Shown piece after piece: positions 41,640 through 52,900 of a stretch of DNA of 64,000 nucleotides. Both the position numbers and the translations under genes were made by a program. Source of the DNA: Symsagittifera roscoffensis. Lineage: Eukaryota; Xenacoelomorpha; Acoela; Convolutidae. The notes below the pieces were generated by a model. The model was not told where the DNA came from. It worked only from the letters and a program-made list of their open reading frames with translations, and did not search any database. Numbering within the stretch: the first letter of the stretch is position 1; each line of letters opens with the position of its first letter. Location: contig NC_087068.1 of the NCBI RefSeq assembly GCF_963678635.1, positions 52,600,213 through 52,664,212 of the forward strand, read 5' to 3'.

Positions 41640-42050
41640 ATCAGAATACAACACCAAGGACGAACATCAAAAGACAAAACGACCCCACTACAATCGAGAA
41701 AGAATGGCCAACTACAATCAATATGCCGCTCACAATCACAACTCAAAGGATTTAGAGTACGACTTGACTTCGCAGAAAAGGACTTCATTGAACTAGACCA
41801 ATGACCACCTCGATGTTCAAGTATACGTACAGATCCGAGTAACCAGGCATCCCCTCCACGCACAATCTCCACGCCATTCCCAGACAAGATCAGACACAAA
41901 AGAAGTTCTCCACGAGAAACAGAAAAACCTGACATAGCCAACCATTCTGAAAACAGATTTGAGTTTGTTGCGGAGACACAGTCGTTGTCACAAGAAGACA
42001 CAACGTTTGCTGGAACTTCTCTAACAAGAGAAAACGGAAAAGAAATATGA
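41640..42050 (+). CDS. ATG-less 3' ORF with one in-frame TGA, 137 codons
   Basis: Open from an AG acceptor-like boundary to TGA 42048, broken once by TGA at 41802-41804. Before the TGA: QSRKNGQLQSICRSQSQLK, then VRLDFAEKDFIELDQ. After it: SSIRTDPSNQASPPRTIS, KIRHKRSSPRETEKPD and an acidic/Thr-rich end. No methionine. Codon composition is less A-biased than the main ORFs. A 153-codon frame on the opposite strand (41606-42067) overlaps it; either or neither may be real. Position just before the 3' LTR recalls spliced accessory exons of complex retroviruses. Confidence 0.35.
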
Positions 42051-42133
42051 TGTTCGCCAAATACCAACGTCCATCATCCATCCTTCGAATTACAGAAGAA
42101 CTATTCTAAAAAACTCTGTAAAACCCGGATGGG

Positions 42134-42541
42134 TGGAACCTGATCTAAACTACATTTTATGATTGGATAAATTAGATATTTTACCAATGTAAAGTATTTA
42201 ATATTAACCAATCATGATCCATCTAACTAACAATCCACTTATTTGTAAGTGCTAGAAATACTTGTAATTTCAGCACCAGAGAGATTTGAATTTAACTTAG
42301 AAATTAGTTGGACTCTCCCGAGTACTTCAGCAGCCGCAATAAACCAGTATACCCTAGATCTATTGAGCCTAGCAGAGACTAGTTAAACAACCTGAGACTA
42401 GATAGTATAAGAGTAAGATTAGGATCGGTATTAGACTAAGAAGTTGCACGAATCTATCCGGCCGAAAATAAGATAGCGTGACGAGCAGACGGTGTACTCT
42501 ATCCGAAATTACTCTATGAGTTACACTTCGGTCCTAACTCA
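42134..42541 (+). repeat. 3' LTR of the giant element
   Basis: 408 bp, same ends as the 5' LTR. It is preceded by a short purine stretch (GGATGGG, 42128-42133) where a polypurine tract is expected, interrupted by one T. It is followed by TTAG, the duplicated target. Confidence 0.9.
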
Positions 42542-42545
42542 TTAG

Positions 42546-43321
42546 TTTTACAGCAGAGCTTTCGTTATCAAAAAATTTCTTGAAAAACAAAAAAGTTACA
42601 GAATTAGGATTTGTGAAATGAATATGCTAACTATGCACTTAAATTTTGTGCCAGAAGTTTTAGTTTTAGATTTTCAAAAGAGAATTTCGGGCGTTGGAAT
42701 TTAATGTGTTAGTATTGTTAGCTTTTACTGAAGAGGATAAAGTAGAGAATATTCTGTTTGGTTAACAGGGTTTTATCAATTGTTTCAGATAAAAAATTTT
42801 AAAAAATGTTAACTAACAGATGAATGTCTCTCCCCCCGTTAATAGTTCACAGGAAACTGAATACTTTCTGGTTCTTTAATACTTTATCCATTGTGAAAAG
42901 AAATAGTTCGAGTGAAAAAACGAAAGAAGCGACAATGAACACGATGTTAACTGCAGAGATTGGAACTACATTTTAAACCAAAGGACATATTTTGACCAAT
43001 TTCAAGACCACCACACTTGATTTCTTCTGAAACCTCTTTAACGCCAAGATTTGCTAATTTTTTGGCTGGAATTGGCTTTAAAAACTTAAAAAGCTAAAAA
43101 AAACAATTTTTTTACACAGGCGTTTTTAAATAGTTTTATGTTTTGAATCAAAAATAATTCTTATCTACCCCCTCTGAAATTTTATGGATAATAACAACCT
43201 ATATTAAATTTTCATGGTGAGTCTCCACAAAAATCAAAATCACACTCAATATTAATCTTATAAAAATTGTTAATAATTTTTTTTTGGCAAATCAATACAA
43301 TCCATTTTAATCGATTACAAT
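42546..43321. other. Flank between the two retroelements, no intact gene
   Basis: The first tens of bases continue the sequence interrupted at 23656 (minus-strand pseudogene) but are full of stops. The remainder is AT-rich; near 43290-43321 it ends in TTTTAATCGATTACAATCGATTC, the target of the next element. Confidence 0.5.
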
Positions 43322-43326
43322 CGATT

Positions 43327-43657
43327 CTGACATTTGCCGAGGTTTTGGAGTGAAAGTTTCGTTGTTCAACAGGAAGTAAATAGTCTTCTTGAATAAAATA
43401 TTTAGTTACTTGAATCAGTATAGTTGCTTAGTTTCAATTTATTCTTGAGTTTAGAATTTTATCCAGAATAATAATGAGGATGAGAAAGAATAAAGAACAT
43501 CTAGCAAACGATGTAGATAGCAAAGAGATAACACGCACATCGTGGTAATTTGTATAGGTTAGAATTATGACCATGGTTAGTGAAATTAACATTAATCTGC
43601 AGCAAGACTGCAAAAGGATAAGTTGAAAAACGAGGTACTGAAGGCCGCCTCACGACA
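43327..43657 (-). repeat. 3' LTR of the 43-49 kb element
   Basis: 331 bp, matching 48987-49316 throughout with roughly 8-10 percent differences by eye. Ends: TGTCGTGAGGCG at 43657 and CAAATGTCA at 43327 (minus strand). Confidence 0.88.
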
Positions 43658-43836
43658 TTCACCGCGGGACAAAAAAATTTGGTGAACAGCCAAAAATTAG
43701 AATAACTGCACCCAGACGAGCATAAGTTGATAGCCCTTCTATCTCACACAATTGCCGTGTAGTAGAACAAAAGAAACAAAATATATCTGAGAAAATGATT
43801 TTGCGAGTTTAGCAGAGTTTGATACTTGTAATCTAG

Positions 43837-45045
43837 TCAATTCTTTTCTGGAGTTTCATTGACCTGAGCGAGATAGGGAGAGGACATCATTGTAGATCCA
43901 GTTTGAAACCGGTCCTGAATGAGGGGTTTCCGTGGCGAGGGCGAAGATCCGAGCACCCTTTCAGAGGGCAAAATTTGATCCTCATCGACCGATTTGACGG
44001 AATGCCGTAAGGGTTTGCCAAAGAACTTAGTTGGCTTCTTACTGCGAAGTGAAGTCCTGACTGTCTCTGAGTCGTCAACCACTGGTTGAGCAGGAAGAGA
44101 TAGCGACGGATAAGATGAGTAGGGCTCTGAGGACGCGGAATGAGAGGGATGAACAGGGCCCTGTGAAGACACAGTTTCCGGCGAAGAAATAATAATCCTC
44201 GGATTGGCAGGGCTGAGGCCAGGAAGTTTGTCGAAAGTAGCGGTAGTAGGTGAAGAAGTGGCACAATGTGTGGTCTGCGGATGAGACGAAGTTGATGAGC
44301 TAGGAAGTCTAGCGATAGAGATGGCAAGTGACGAGGGGGTAGCACTTGTCGAAGTTTGACGCGGAGATGTGGGCTTAGGCTGTTGAGCAAACTTAACCGG
44401 AGGTGAGTCTTACTGAAGCCTCTGTCGTTTCTCCACGGGAGAAGAGTCCTGCACAAGTTGTAGGCCGCCATTTGATCCAACCGAACTCTCATTTGAGGAG
44501 TCCACCGTAAGGTCCACCATCGAGGCAGATAAGTTTTTATTTTTAGGCCGTTGTTCCAGCATCACAGGCTAAGACGGCGTAGCTGGCCTCTTAACTACAC
44601 CATGAGAGGTATGATTCAAGGCTTGAAGGCGATCTCCTAGAGTGTTCGGAGCAGTTGAAATGGTATCTCGAGAATTAGGTTTGAGGCAAACATTTTTTTT
44701 TCGATAAACTTTCCCATTGTCAGTAACAAGAGTTTGATCGGTAATACGGACAATCTTGAGTTTAGCCGGCTTATAAAGAGGTTTCCCCGATTGGCGATCT
44801 ATAATTTTCCTATAGACTTTAACTCGGTTAGGATCAGACATTAGAAGATTTTCTAGTTTACTTGTTTTTGACGGTCGACGAGGTTGCAGAGCTGGTAATC
44901 TTCGGGGATTAATTTGTGCCCCCGGAGGCGTTACATTCGTTCCTATAGTCGGAAAACGAAGGGTGTTATGCTTAAGGCCCGACTTGAGAGAATGAGCGAG
45001 GTCCGAATGACGGGTTGCTAGTTTCTTGAGGACCTTACCCCCCAT
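43837..45045 (-). pseudogene. Pol C-terminal tail after integrase
   Basis: Two blocks. 44569-45045 has GKPLYKPAKLKIVRITDQTL and GKVYRKKNVCLKPNS, resembling the C-terminal integrase module of one common metazoan Ty3/gypsy group. 43837-44172 ends with RSKKPTKFFGKPLRHSVKS, a basic tail also common there, then a Ser/Pro-rich end. A frameshift-containing stretch lies between. The integrase zinc finger and DDE core upstream are absent. Confidence 0.6.
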
Positions 45046-45833
45046 CCGTTGGAAGGTTTCGCTTAAACTGCGACCACTTGTTTGCCGCTCGAGCTCCGAG
45101 CTTATTGATCGGAGCTTATAAGATCAGAGCTTATTGAATCATGTGATGTCCTTGTTGATGATAGCTCGTTTCATAGGGCCCAGAAAACGGTCTTCCTCCG
45201 TCAACTCTGTCAAAAATCCGCATCAAAGAGTCCAGGCAGCCCCACAATTTCTTTCTTTGAAGACGAAAGAAGAGGTTTGCCTCCATTGACGACAAGAACC
45301 CCAACTCTTGCGACAGTGTTAACCTTCCCAGTTTGGCAGCTCGTTCTCGGGTCCGATTTTGCTGACGTATCTGATCCAGTCGAGAGTTTCGGCTCAAGTG
45401 TCGAGATCTCATTGGCGGATGCGGACTTGGTCGATAGAAGTTCGAAGAATTGAGTGAAAATGATTCCACGAACAATAGTAAATCAGCCTGTTTGGCTGCC
45501 GAATTGAGTCAAGTCTTGGAGTCGAGTTGAGTGAGAGTAGAGTTCAACTCAGTAGTAGTTTGATTAATTCCTGGCGGTTGGTTCATGACGATAGATTTTA
45601 GATTTGCAATTGATAAAAATGGAATTTGATGACTGTTTCGTAAAGATTCAGATCGGAGACAATGAATTTGGAAACGCAAACTGGTCTACTATTATCAATA
45701 TGCATACCTGTTTCTGATTGGTTAATCTCTTGTGAGCATAAACCAATGCCCTGTTTCGGTAAAGAGTTCAAACAACCTATTTGCATAACGCGATTTGATT
45801 GGCTGAAACTTTGAGCAAACTTTTCATCGCCCC
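45046..45833 (-). other. Unassigned segment replacing the integrase core
   Basis: Between RNase H and the pol tail a normal element needs over 1 kb of integrase. Here there are under 800 bp with no HHCC finger or DDE motifs. A 114-codon minus frame (45131-45475; basic, with RQQNRTRERAAKLG) and a 62-codon one (45598-45786) are not recognised. Two AGCTTAT-containing repeats near 45100-45135 may mark a rearrangement. Confidence 0.5.
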
Positions 45834-46361
45834 TTAGCGGCGCGGTATTGAATTGGCAATATCATACTGCGACGAGAATTGAGCACCCTCTTGCGAAGGC
45901 GGACAACCTTTATCCCTCAATTTAGATGAATCATAAGAGTTAATGAAAGGGAGGGACTGATGAAAAGCCTCAATAGATTTAACAACGAAGAGTTCGTCGT
46001 ATTTAGAGGGCTCATGAGCTGAAAACGTAGGACAACGAGATAAGTAATCGACTATCCCCAACGTGACCCCGGGAACAGGAATGATCTCGAAATCGAACGG
46101 TAATAAGCGATCTGCCCATCGGGCAAGACGAGATTGATACGACTTAGTATTATAATTTTCATTTAATGCCGAAATGATAGCTTCATGATCAGTGAACACT
46201 TTAAAACGAGTACCAAACAGATAGGTACCAAAAAAGTTCGCGGGCCTAAGCAATTGCCAACAATTCCAGTTCATTGGTACTATTTTTATCCTCCGCATTA
46301 TTAAGATAACTCGAAGCAAAAACGGTTGGGGCTCAAACTCCCGGTTCGATTTCTTGTTCAA
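45834..46361 (-). pseudogene. RNase H domain
   Basis: Frame with FGTYLFGTRFKVFTDHEAI (the TDH active-site Asp), then RLARWADRLLPFDFEI and VDYLSRC, the standard Ty3/gypsy RNase H end. The first part of the domain is in other frames (46300-46620). Broken by frameshifts. Confidence 0.75.
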
Positions 46362-46623
46362 GGCAAGCTCCTAAGCCATAATGAATAGCGTCACATTTTA
46401 GCCTTGAGTTCTTTTGACTAATCAAAAAGATAAAGACTAGGGATTTTGGCAATCAAATTGATTATGCTTTTAAAGGCTTTATTCTGCTCCTCCCCCACAT
46501 GAACGACTGTTTGTTACAGGCCTTTAAAGATGCCCGAAATTGAACAGTATGGGTATGTAAATTGGGTATAAACCTTTTTAAATGATTTAACGTTCCCATG
46601 AACAAGCGAGGTTGTTTCAGATT

Positions 46624-47631
46624 TCACGGAGGTTTGCGTGATTGAATTGCCTCGATCTTTGAAAATTTAGGAGAGTAACCGTCCTCATTATTGTCATACC
46701 TTAACCAAGTTAGTTGGTTACCAGAGAATTCGCACTTACTCAGTTTTAGAGCCCAGCCTTCCACATCAAATCTTTGTATCACCTTTTCAACCAGTTCGTT
46801 ATGTTCCTGGACATCTCCTTTTGTAACTATCAAATTGTCATCGAGATAACAAATGACACCTTCTAGCCCCTGTAAGGTACAGTCCATTGCCTTCTGGAGT
46901 TTGGTAGGCATATCGGTTAAACCATAAAACCCGGTCTCGAATCAGTACGTTCCTGTAGCCTCTCCTCACAAAATTTTACAGTTGCAATGACTGCTAGTGA
47001 GCGACGACAATGGCAATTGACTGAACGCAAGTAAATTTCCAGTTATAATCTGCGCCTCGGAATTGATGAGTTCATGAATGTTCGGCATCTGGTACTTGTT
47101 TTTCCAGATCTGAGCATTTATTGGCTTAGCTTTAAGGGCAAATTTGATTGAGCCATCTTTTTTTGCAGTTAACCCACTAGGCGCTATGAAGAAATCAGTC
47201 GTACTTTTGTCCAATTTTTCAATATGACCTTGCTCCATTGGACTTTTTTTTTCGCTCGCAACTCTATCCTGAATATGGATCGGAAGTCTGCGTCCTTTAA
47301 TTTGACGTGGCACCAGAGGGATTTTGAAGTTAGTATGAACTTTGTGATGTTTAGATCGACCTAAACGACTGAAAACATGGGCGTGTTTTTTTACAAAGAA
47401 AGAACTCCAACAATCTGATATCGGATCCGGGGAAATATGATCCAGTGATTGAACGGTTTCAGCTTTCAACTGTGTAAAAATGACACCTAGTTGCTCCTGC
47501 AGATCCAAGCCTAGAAGGTTACGAGTTCTGTTTTCCGAAATGAGGAACTGGTCGTTATCCACCTTCCAGCCGCTAGAAGAAATCGGGATTTGAATCGAAC
47601 CGAGGCGACGAATGGGCTGTTTAGTCAACAT
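46624..47631 (-). pseudogene. Protease end and reverse transcriptase
   Basis: 46966-47631 has the protease C-terminus (NRTRNLLGLDL) and RT N-terminal part (KKDGSIKFALKAKPIN, then YQMPNI). 46624-46911 has the RT palm with CYLDDNLIVTK, keeping the YLDD motif, and KLSKCEF. A frameshift near 46930-46966 separates them. The protease start (about 47700-47760) reads VDTERPV where DTG is expected, so the active site is altered. Confidence 0.75.
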
Positions 47632-47944
47632 ACAAATTATCTATAGGGTATCGTGTGATATCCCGAAACTCAATTGACGGGTTTCGTTGCAAAAGTAAGT
47701 CACAGGTACGTTTATTCAGGACCAAAACTGGTCTTTCTGTGTCGACAGTTGAAAAAAACTGTAACCTGAACGCAACTGGATACTGAGGCTCCTGGATTTT
47801 GATTTTCCTCCGCTTAACTTGAGGGTTTCGATACTATTGATCCTGACAGCGGATTCCAATTGTAAAACCCCATATTCTGGTTCACTGTCATGTTCAACAT
47901 CTATGAAATTGCAGTCTATATAGGGACTTGAAGCTTCCTCATTT

Positions 47945-48987
47945 TCATGAACCAGATTTACTCCTCATTTCGACGATTTGCAGCACTTTGCGAAATGACC
48001 ACGTTTCCGACAGAACGTAACACGTAACTTCTCGAGCTGGACAAGATTTTCGTTGATCCGGACTAAAAGTATTACGACAGAAGTAACATGACTTATTCCC
48101 TTGGCTGCTTTGTGAGTTTTGTCGATTGTTTTGAGCTTGAGGATAATTACGTTTTCCTCTAGACGACTGAATAGAGAAAGTGGGTTCCTGTTTAATCTTG
48201 ATAGCGTTTGAATGCTGATTATGAGGGAGTAGTTTTTGGAATTGAGCAGACGTACTTGCACCCTTTTCGTCCTCAAGTGCGAGTTTTAAAGTGTCATCAA
48301 GATCAGGATTAGCCTTAATAAGTTGTTGAACATCTACATCTCGAATTCGTCCAATAAAGAGGTCTTTCAAGGTCTCCCTTTCTTAGGCATTAGGCCGATT
48401 TTACAGGGCCACATGAGCACTAAGACGAGTGTAAAATGACGAAAAAGTATCATTTGCAAGCATAAATACTGTATTCTACAGCTTTTTACGTTCAACCGTA
48501 TAGTCCCGCTCGACCTTGAATAACGTTTCGCAGCCATTATGAAAATCTCGAAAGGGGATAGCGCTGATATCCGTGTGAGAAAAAGAGTCCGCAAAACGTC
48601 TCTTCCATTCGCTCCCCAAAGCAAAGAACAACCGAGATTTCAGAAGAGCCTCAGCTTCGTGGTAGAATCAATTCTGACTGATTCTAGGACCTTTTCTCCT
48701 CCTCTCAACGTTTAGTTCGTTAATTCTTCAAATCGCCGCTTGATCTATCTGTCTTCGAGCCTTCGAGCAACTGTCTCAGGTCTTGGAGGGAGTTCATCAA
48801 GGACCTCTGCGGGTTCGATTAGAAGGTCATGAGGGTTGATGTTATCTTTCAGACCAGCGGCCAAGAAAAATTGACATATCCACGATTCCCAAAGAAATTG
48901 CGGGTTAATAGAAGCTTTCGTCCAGAAAGAGGGAATGCCTAACAGGTCAGTCCTGTCTTCGTTCACAGGAACTGCTGGCTGCGCCAT
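47945..48987 (-). pseudogene. Gag with zinc-finger region
   Basis: Begins MAQPAVPVNEDRTDLLGIP at 48987. The middle is in pieces (48745-48987, 48367-48624, 47945-48370). The finger region reads CYFCRNTFSPDQRKSCPARE, then VT.C and, one frame over, CRKRGHFAKCC, the double-finger type seen in many metazoan Ty3/gypsy gags. At least three frameshifts. The start codon shares its A with the last base of the LTR and its TG with the PBS. Confidence 0.75.
48968..48986 (-). promoter_or_regulatory. Primer-binding site, tRNA-Ser-like
   Basis: Directly after the LTR the minus strand reads TGGCGCAGCCAGCAG. TGGCGCAG matches the 3' end of many eukaryotic serine tRNAs (ending CTGCGCCA), the primer used by several insect gypsy elements. 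Assignment from memory of those families. Confidence 0.55.
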
Positions 48988-49316
48988 GACATTTGTCGAG
49001 GTTTTGGAGTGAAAATTTCGCTGTTAAATAAAAAGTAAATTGTTTTGTTCTATAGAAAATTTAGTTACCTGAATCAATATAGTCGCTTAGTTTCAATTTA
49101 TTCTTGAGCTTAGACTATTATCCAGAATGATAATGGGGATGAGAATGAATAAAGAACATCTAGCAAACGATGTAGATAGCAAAGAGTGAACACACATATC
49201 GTGGTATTTTGTATAGGTTAGAACTATGACATTGGTTAGTGAAATTAACATAATTCTGCAGCAAGACTGCAAAAGGACAAGTTGAATAACGAGGTACCGA
49301 AGGTCGCCTCACGACA
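48987..49316 (-). repeat. 5' LTR of the 43-49 kb element
   Basis: 330 bp. Partner of 43327-43657. Its last base before the PBS supplies the first base of the gag ATG. Confidence 0.88.
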
Positions 49317-49404
49317 GATTCATATGGATTAATAGACGTTTTCTAAAGCTAGACTAAATATTTCAACGCAGTGCAAACTTTTCACAAAGGGGCAGTTGCA
49401 TTTA

Positions 49405-49645
49405 ATTTACGTGAGGGGAGAAGATGATGAATGGGGTGTTTGGGGTGGGGGTAGAGGGGTGGAAAGGTGTGCGCGGGGTGGAGGTCTGAAATGATGTTTG
49501 GTGTTTGGGGGGTATTAGGGTATGTGTCGGGGGTAGGTTTTAAGGATTAATGGGGTGGGATGGCGTGTGGAATGGAGTGTGGGACGGGGTGTGGGAAGGG
49601 GTTTGAGGGTGTGTAAGGAGGATTGGGGATGTGAAACTTCGGGAA
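49405..49645. repeat. G-rich tract
   Basis: About 240 bp dominated by GGGGTG, GGGTGTGG and GTTTGGGG motifs with more than twenty runs of three or more G, in a region otherwise AT-rich. Irregular rather than a clean tandem repeat. It could form G-quadruplexes on the + strand. Confidence 0.7.
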
Positions 49646-49779
49646 AGTGGGCACACGAGGATAAACATGTTCGCTCGGGTTGAAGCTTAGCAAAACGCTA
49701 TTAAAAATAGTGTAAACGTTTCATATTTGCGAACAATAATCATTTTTCATGGACTTTATGAACAAAAAAATGAATTTTA

Positions 49780-49990
49780 TTGTAATAAAAAGTTAGATTA
49801 TAATAGATTTTTATGGATTATATTGGATTTTTGAATAATAAAAACAATCGATTTAAATCCCCTTAAAATCCATTTTCATGGTTAAATGGTTCATTAATTT
49901 CGAGTAGATGGGTTAAGTTTTTGGCGACATACTCCATCATAATCCATTTCTTTCCATGGAACTCTAGTGCGGGAACGATTAAGCATTAAC
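49780..49990. repeat. Second ATCGATTTAA-type repeat
   Basis: Contains ATTATATTGGATTTTT, CAATCGATTTAAATCC, AAAATCCATTTTCATGG and ends CTCTAGTGCGGGAAC, like 22620-22975. Probably the same interspersed element, into which the 43-49 kb retroelement inserted. Confidence 0.45.
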
Positions 49991-52900
49991 TAAATGAGAA
50001 ATGAACTAGAATGAAAAAAAAAATAAAATATAATTAAGTTCAGTGTTTTCACAATAAAATTTCCATTGACAATAACTCTAAAATACTTTTTTTTAGTTGA
50101 GTACAAAATCAGTTTTTAGCTACTACTCAATTTTTTCCGTTTTATGCAGGCGCATGATCTGTTGTTTTGTTTTGTTAGTAAATGCTAAAGTGTTTTTTTG
50201 TTCCGACTTTCAAAGAAAACAGAATATTTATGCTCGGTGAGGTATTTTTATTCAGTCAGTTTTCACCGATCGAATTAATAACTTTCAACAGAAATTTTAA
50301 AAACCTCTTTCAAGATATCGACTTTGTGCATTCAAACGTAAAAAGATATTTTGCCTCCGATTGTTTTTTCTAAATTTCTGGGGGTTTGAAAATAGACAAA
50401 TTTTCCATGTTCTGGACTAAATTTTTTTCCCTTTGATGAGTTTATTCATAATGCTGAGAGCGTAACGCAAAGTATTTGTGCGTTGCAAATTGAATTGAGG
50501 CTAGCTAATTGGTCGTATTAATTTCGTGCGACTCAAAATGTTACACTTTGATGTTGTCCAAAATATCTCGGTTTTTTATTTTTGTTTACCAAAAACTATT
50601 TGATATTAACTAAGGGACAGTCGGAACAATCAGGGCTTTGCCCTGAGTACGAACAGTCTTGTTTTGTTTGATTATCCTTTATTGAAAATAATATTTAATT
50701 TTCTATCGGGAAAGAGTAACTTGAATTCAATCCCATATGAACTCAAATGAATCTCTCCAATATCATATAGAAAAAGGCGTGAAGTTTGACATAAAATGGA
50801 AAAAAGTGTTTGGTTGTCGCAAAAGATCGGAGCTTCCAAAAATAAAATATACCTACTTAAATAAATTATACTTACTTTATTGGCGTTAGTTTCTCTAGAT
50901 TTCAGAAAGGATTGTTGAAGTGAGAGTTTGGCAAAAAAATTTCATATGTTTTTAAGTGATGATAATAAAAAATAAAAAAATAAAAAATCTTTGATTCAGA
51001 GATTTGAGGCTGATTGAATTATCAGCAAGTATTTGACACTTAAAATGCTTAATAAACTGGTCAAATTACTTGATGACCAATTTCGTCAGGGAAAAAACCT
51101 CGTTTTTTGTTTCGAAGTTTCACCTGGTTTTAGACTTTTTCATTTATAGGTAAGCCTATCAGATTTAAACCTCCTAATAAAAATCAATAATTTTTCTGCT
51201 AATTTGTCATTTTTTTGCAAAATTTTCTACTTTATCGAATTTGCCAAGGAGCCGCCAAAAAAACGCAGAAGATAAACGAGAAAACCAGGTAGACCAACTC
51301 ATACGATGGGGCTGAGAATTACCGGAGTTTGTATTGCCGGAGTAGGGATTTTTGATACGAACATGGTCAAAGTGAGATCTACAAAATCAGAAGTTTCTAC
51401 TCACAAAAATCAAAAACGGTCGCCTAACTCCTGACTTTAAAGAAAAAAGCAAACTTCAGGAAAAAACAATAGAAAAAGACGCATCTGTAAGCCAAACAAC
51501 AGTGATCAAATTTTGAAACCATTTTTTGTCAATTAAGCTAAATATAAGCATCCAACTGTTAGTGAAGAAACCAATAAGTGAACTGTTTTTGTTCAGATTT
51601 TGTTGTCAAGAATTTCATACAGACCAGGAAAAATTGTCTTAGAACAGAAATAAACAGTTTGGAATATAGAGCAGTTAAAGTTACTTACCAGACGTAATAA
51701 AATAAGGAAAAAATTATGGGCATATTTTAGGGGAAGGAGTTATGTATTGTGTCCACTTATGTTAAGGTAGGCTTGGCAAGACTAAAAAGAGAGGTTGCTC
51801 TACTTCGTAGAAAAGACCTCAATTTCATTCACACGTCCCTACAATAGAAGTGCTTCAAAAAAACTGAAGACTCCTATTCTAGATTTTTGCTGTAAGTGGT
51901 GACCCCCAGCCCCTTGGAATATCCCCTAAAAAGGATTCTCGACAGGATGCAAAACTGCTCTCAGGTGAAAAAGTTAGTCAAGTTTTATGAGACAAGCTTA
52001 GCGTTTTTAAAGTTTAGCTCAAGACAACAATATTTTTCAGATAAAACTATGTCCAAAACGCTATGCTGAAAATCGAAATTCGGTTGGATGAAAAAAAATC
52101 TACTCGAAACGCAATCTTTTCATCAAAATGGGAAAACAATTGATTAAAGCAAGTGAAAACGAAGTTAAACTTCAAAAAATTCGAAGCTTTGCATTGATAT
52201 GGACAATTTTTGTGTGATCATAACTTAATTGTTTTATATACATTTTTTATCTCGATTTTCAGCAGCTTGCAACAGCGAAGGGATTATCTTGACAAGTTGT
52301 GCAATGGTTTCCGAAAAGCTCTTGCTCTAGGATAATTGAACCTCTCATCGAACAAACTACGAATTTTTGTTTTTCTGAATAGTTTAGGAGAAGCTTAATA
52401 CTAAAAGTGGTATTAATTCAAACATCAACTAGTACAAATTGGGTTGACTTACATTCGGTAAGTCATTACTCAAAATTCTCTACAATTCATTACTCAGGGA
52501 CGATAATTACTTAACAGTTTGTTTTTATTCGAAATGAGAAATACTTTGTGAGTTCTGACAATTTTTTTACTCACTGAAGAAAAACTTCATCATTTTCTAA
52601 CAATCAGACACTCACCAATACTTCTTAATACTGTTATTTATAAACCTTTCACTCATAAAAAAATATATTATAACGGATGTGGATAGCCTATAAATCGATG
52701 AGAATCATTTGATTTTAAGAGCACAATTTAGCAATTCTTGCAATAATCTATCAGCCTCAAGTTGTTTTAATAGTTTTTAGCAGTGAGTCAGCCAAGTTTT
52801 CAACATAAAAAAAGTTATATAACGGTCATTGTTTTCAAAACAAACAAAACTCACTTCTTGATCATTGTTTGATAACTTTCAACAATTACCGTAAAAACTC

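Larger units (their letters stand above)
23657..42545 (+). mobile_element. Giant env-bearing Ty3-like LTR retroelement, about 18.9 kb
   Basis: Bounded by TTAG direct repeats (23657-23660 and 42542-42545) and two 408-bp LTRs of about 99 percent identity. The internal part holds PBS, leader, gag, pol in Ty3/gypsy order (PR, RT, RNase H, IN), an env-like gene and at least four further reading frames of unknown role. Typical animal Ty3/gypsy elements with env are 7-10 kb, so this is about twice as long. The long ORFs are open and the LTRs nearly identical, so insertion was recent. Possible breaks are the frame change at 33507 and in-frame TGAs at 35738 and 41802. The sense strand is strongly A-rich and G-poor across the coding part. 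Confidence 0.9.
43322..49321 (-). mobile_element. Complete but dead Ty3/gypsy element, 5990 bp
   Basis: Minus strand. LTRs at 48987-49316 (5') and 43327-43657 (3'), TG...CA on the minus strand, flanked by GATTC (43322-43326 and 49317-49321). Order: gag with CCHC-type fingers, protease, RT, RNase H, then a C-terminal pol tail. Many frameshifts and stops, and LTRs with visible divergence, indicate an older insertion than the giant element. Codon use is balanced, unlike the A-rich giant element. Confidence 0.88.

Noticed and set aside
41606-42067. 153-codon minus-strand ORF inside the 3' end of the giant element
   Set aside because: It is the complement of the + strand frame at 41640-42050 and shows no domain. 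No antisense promoter is evident. Kept only as an alternative in that entry.
50626-50646. Short hairpin TCAGGGC-TTT-GCCCTGA as a terminator
   Set aside because: Bacterial-type terminators are not expected here, there is no gene upstream, and a 7-bp stem can arise by chance in 64 kb.
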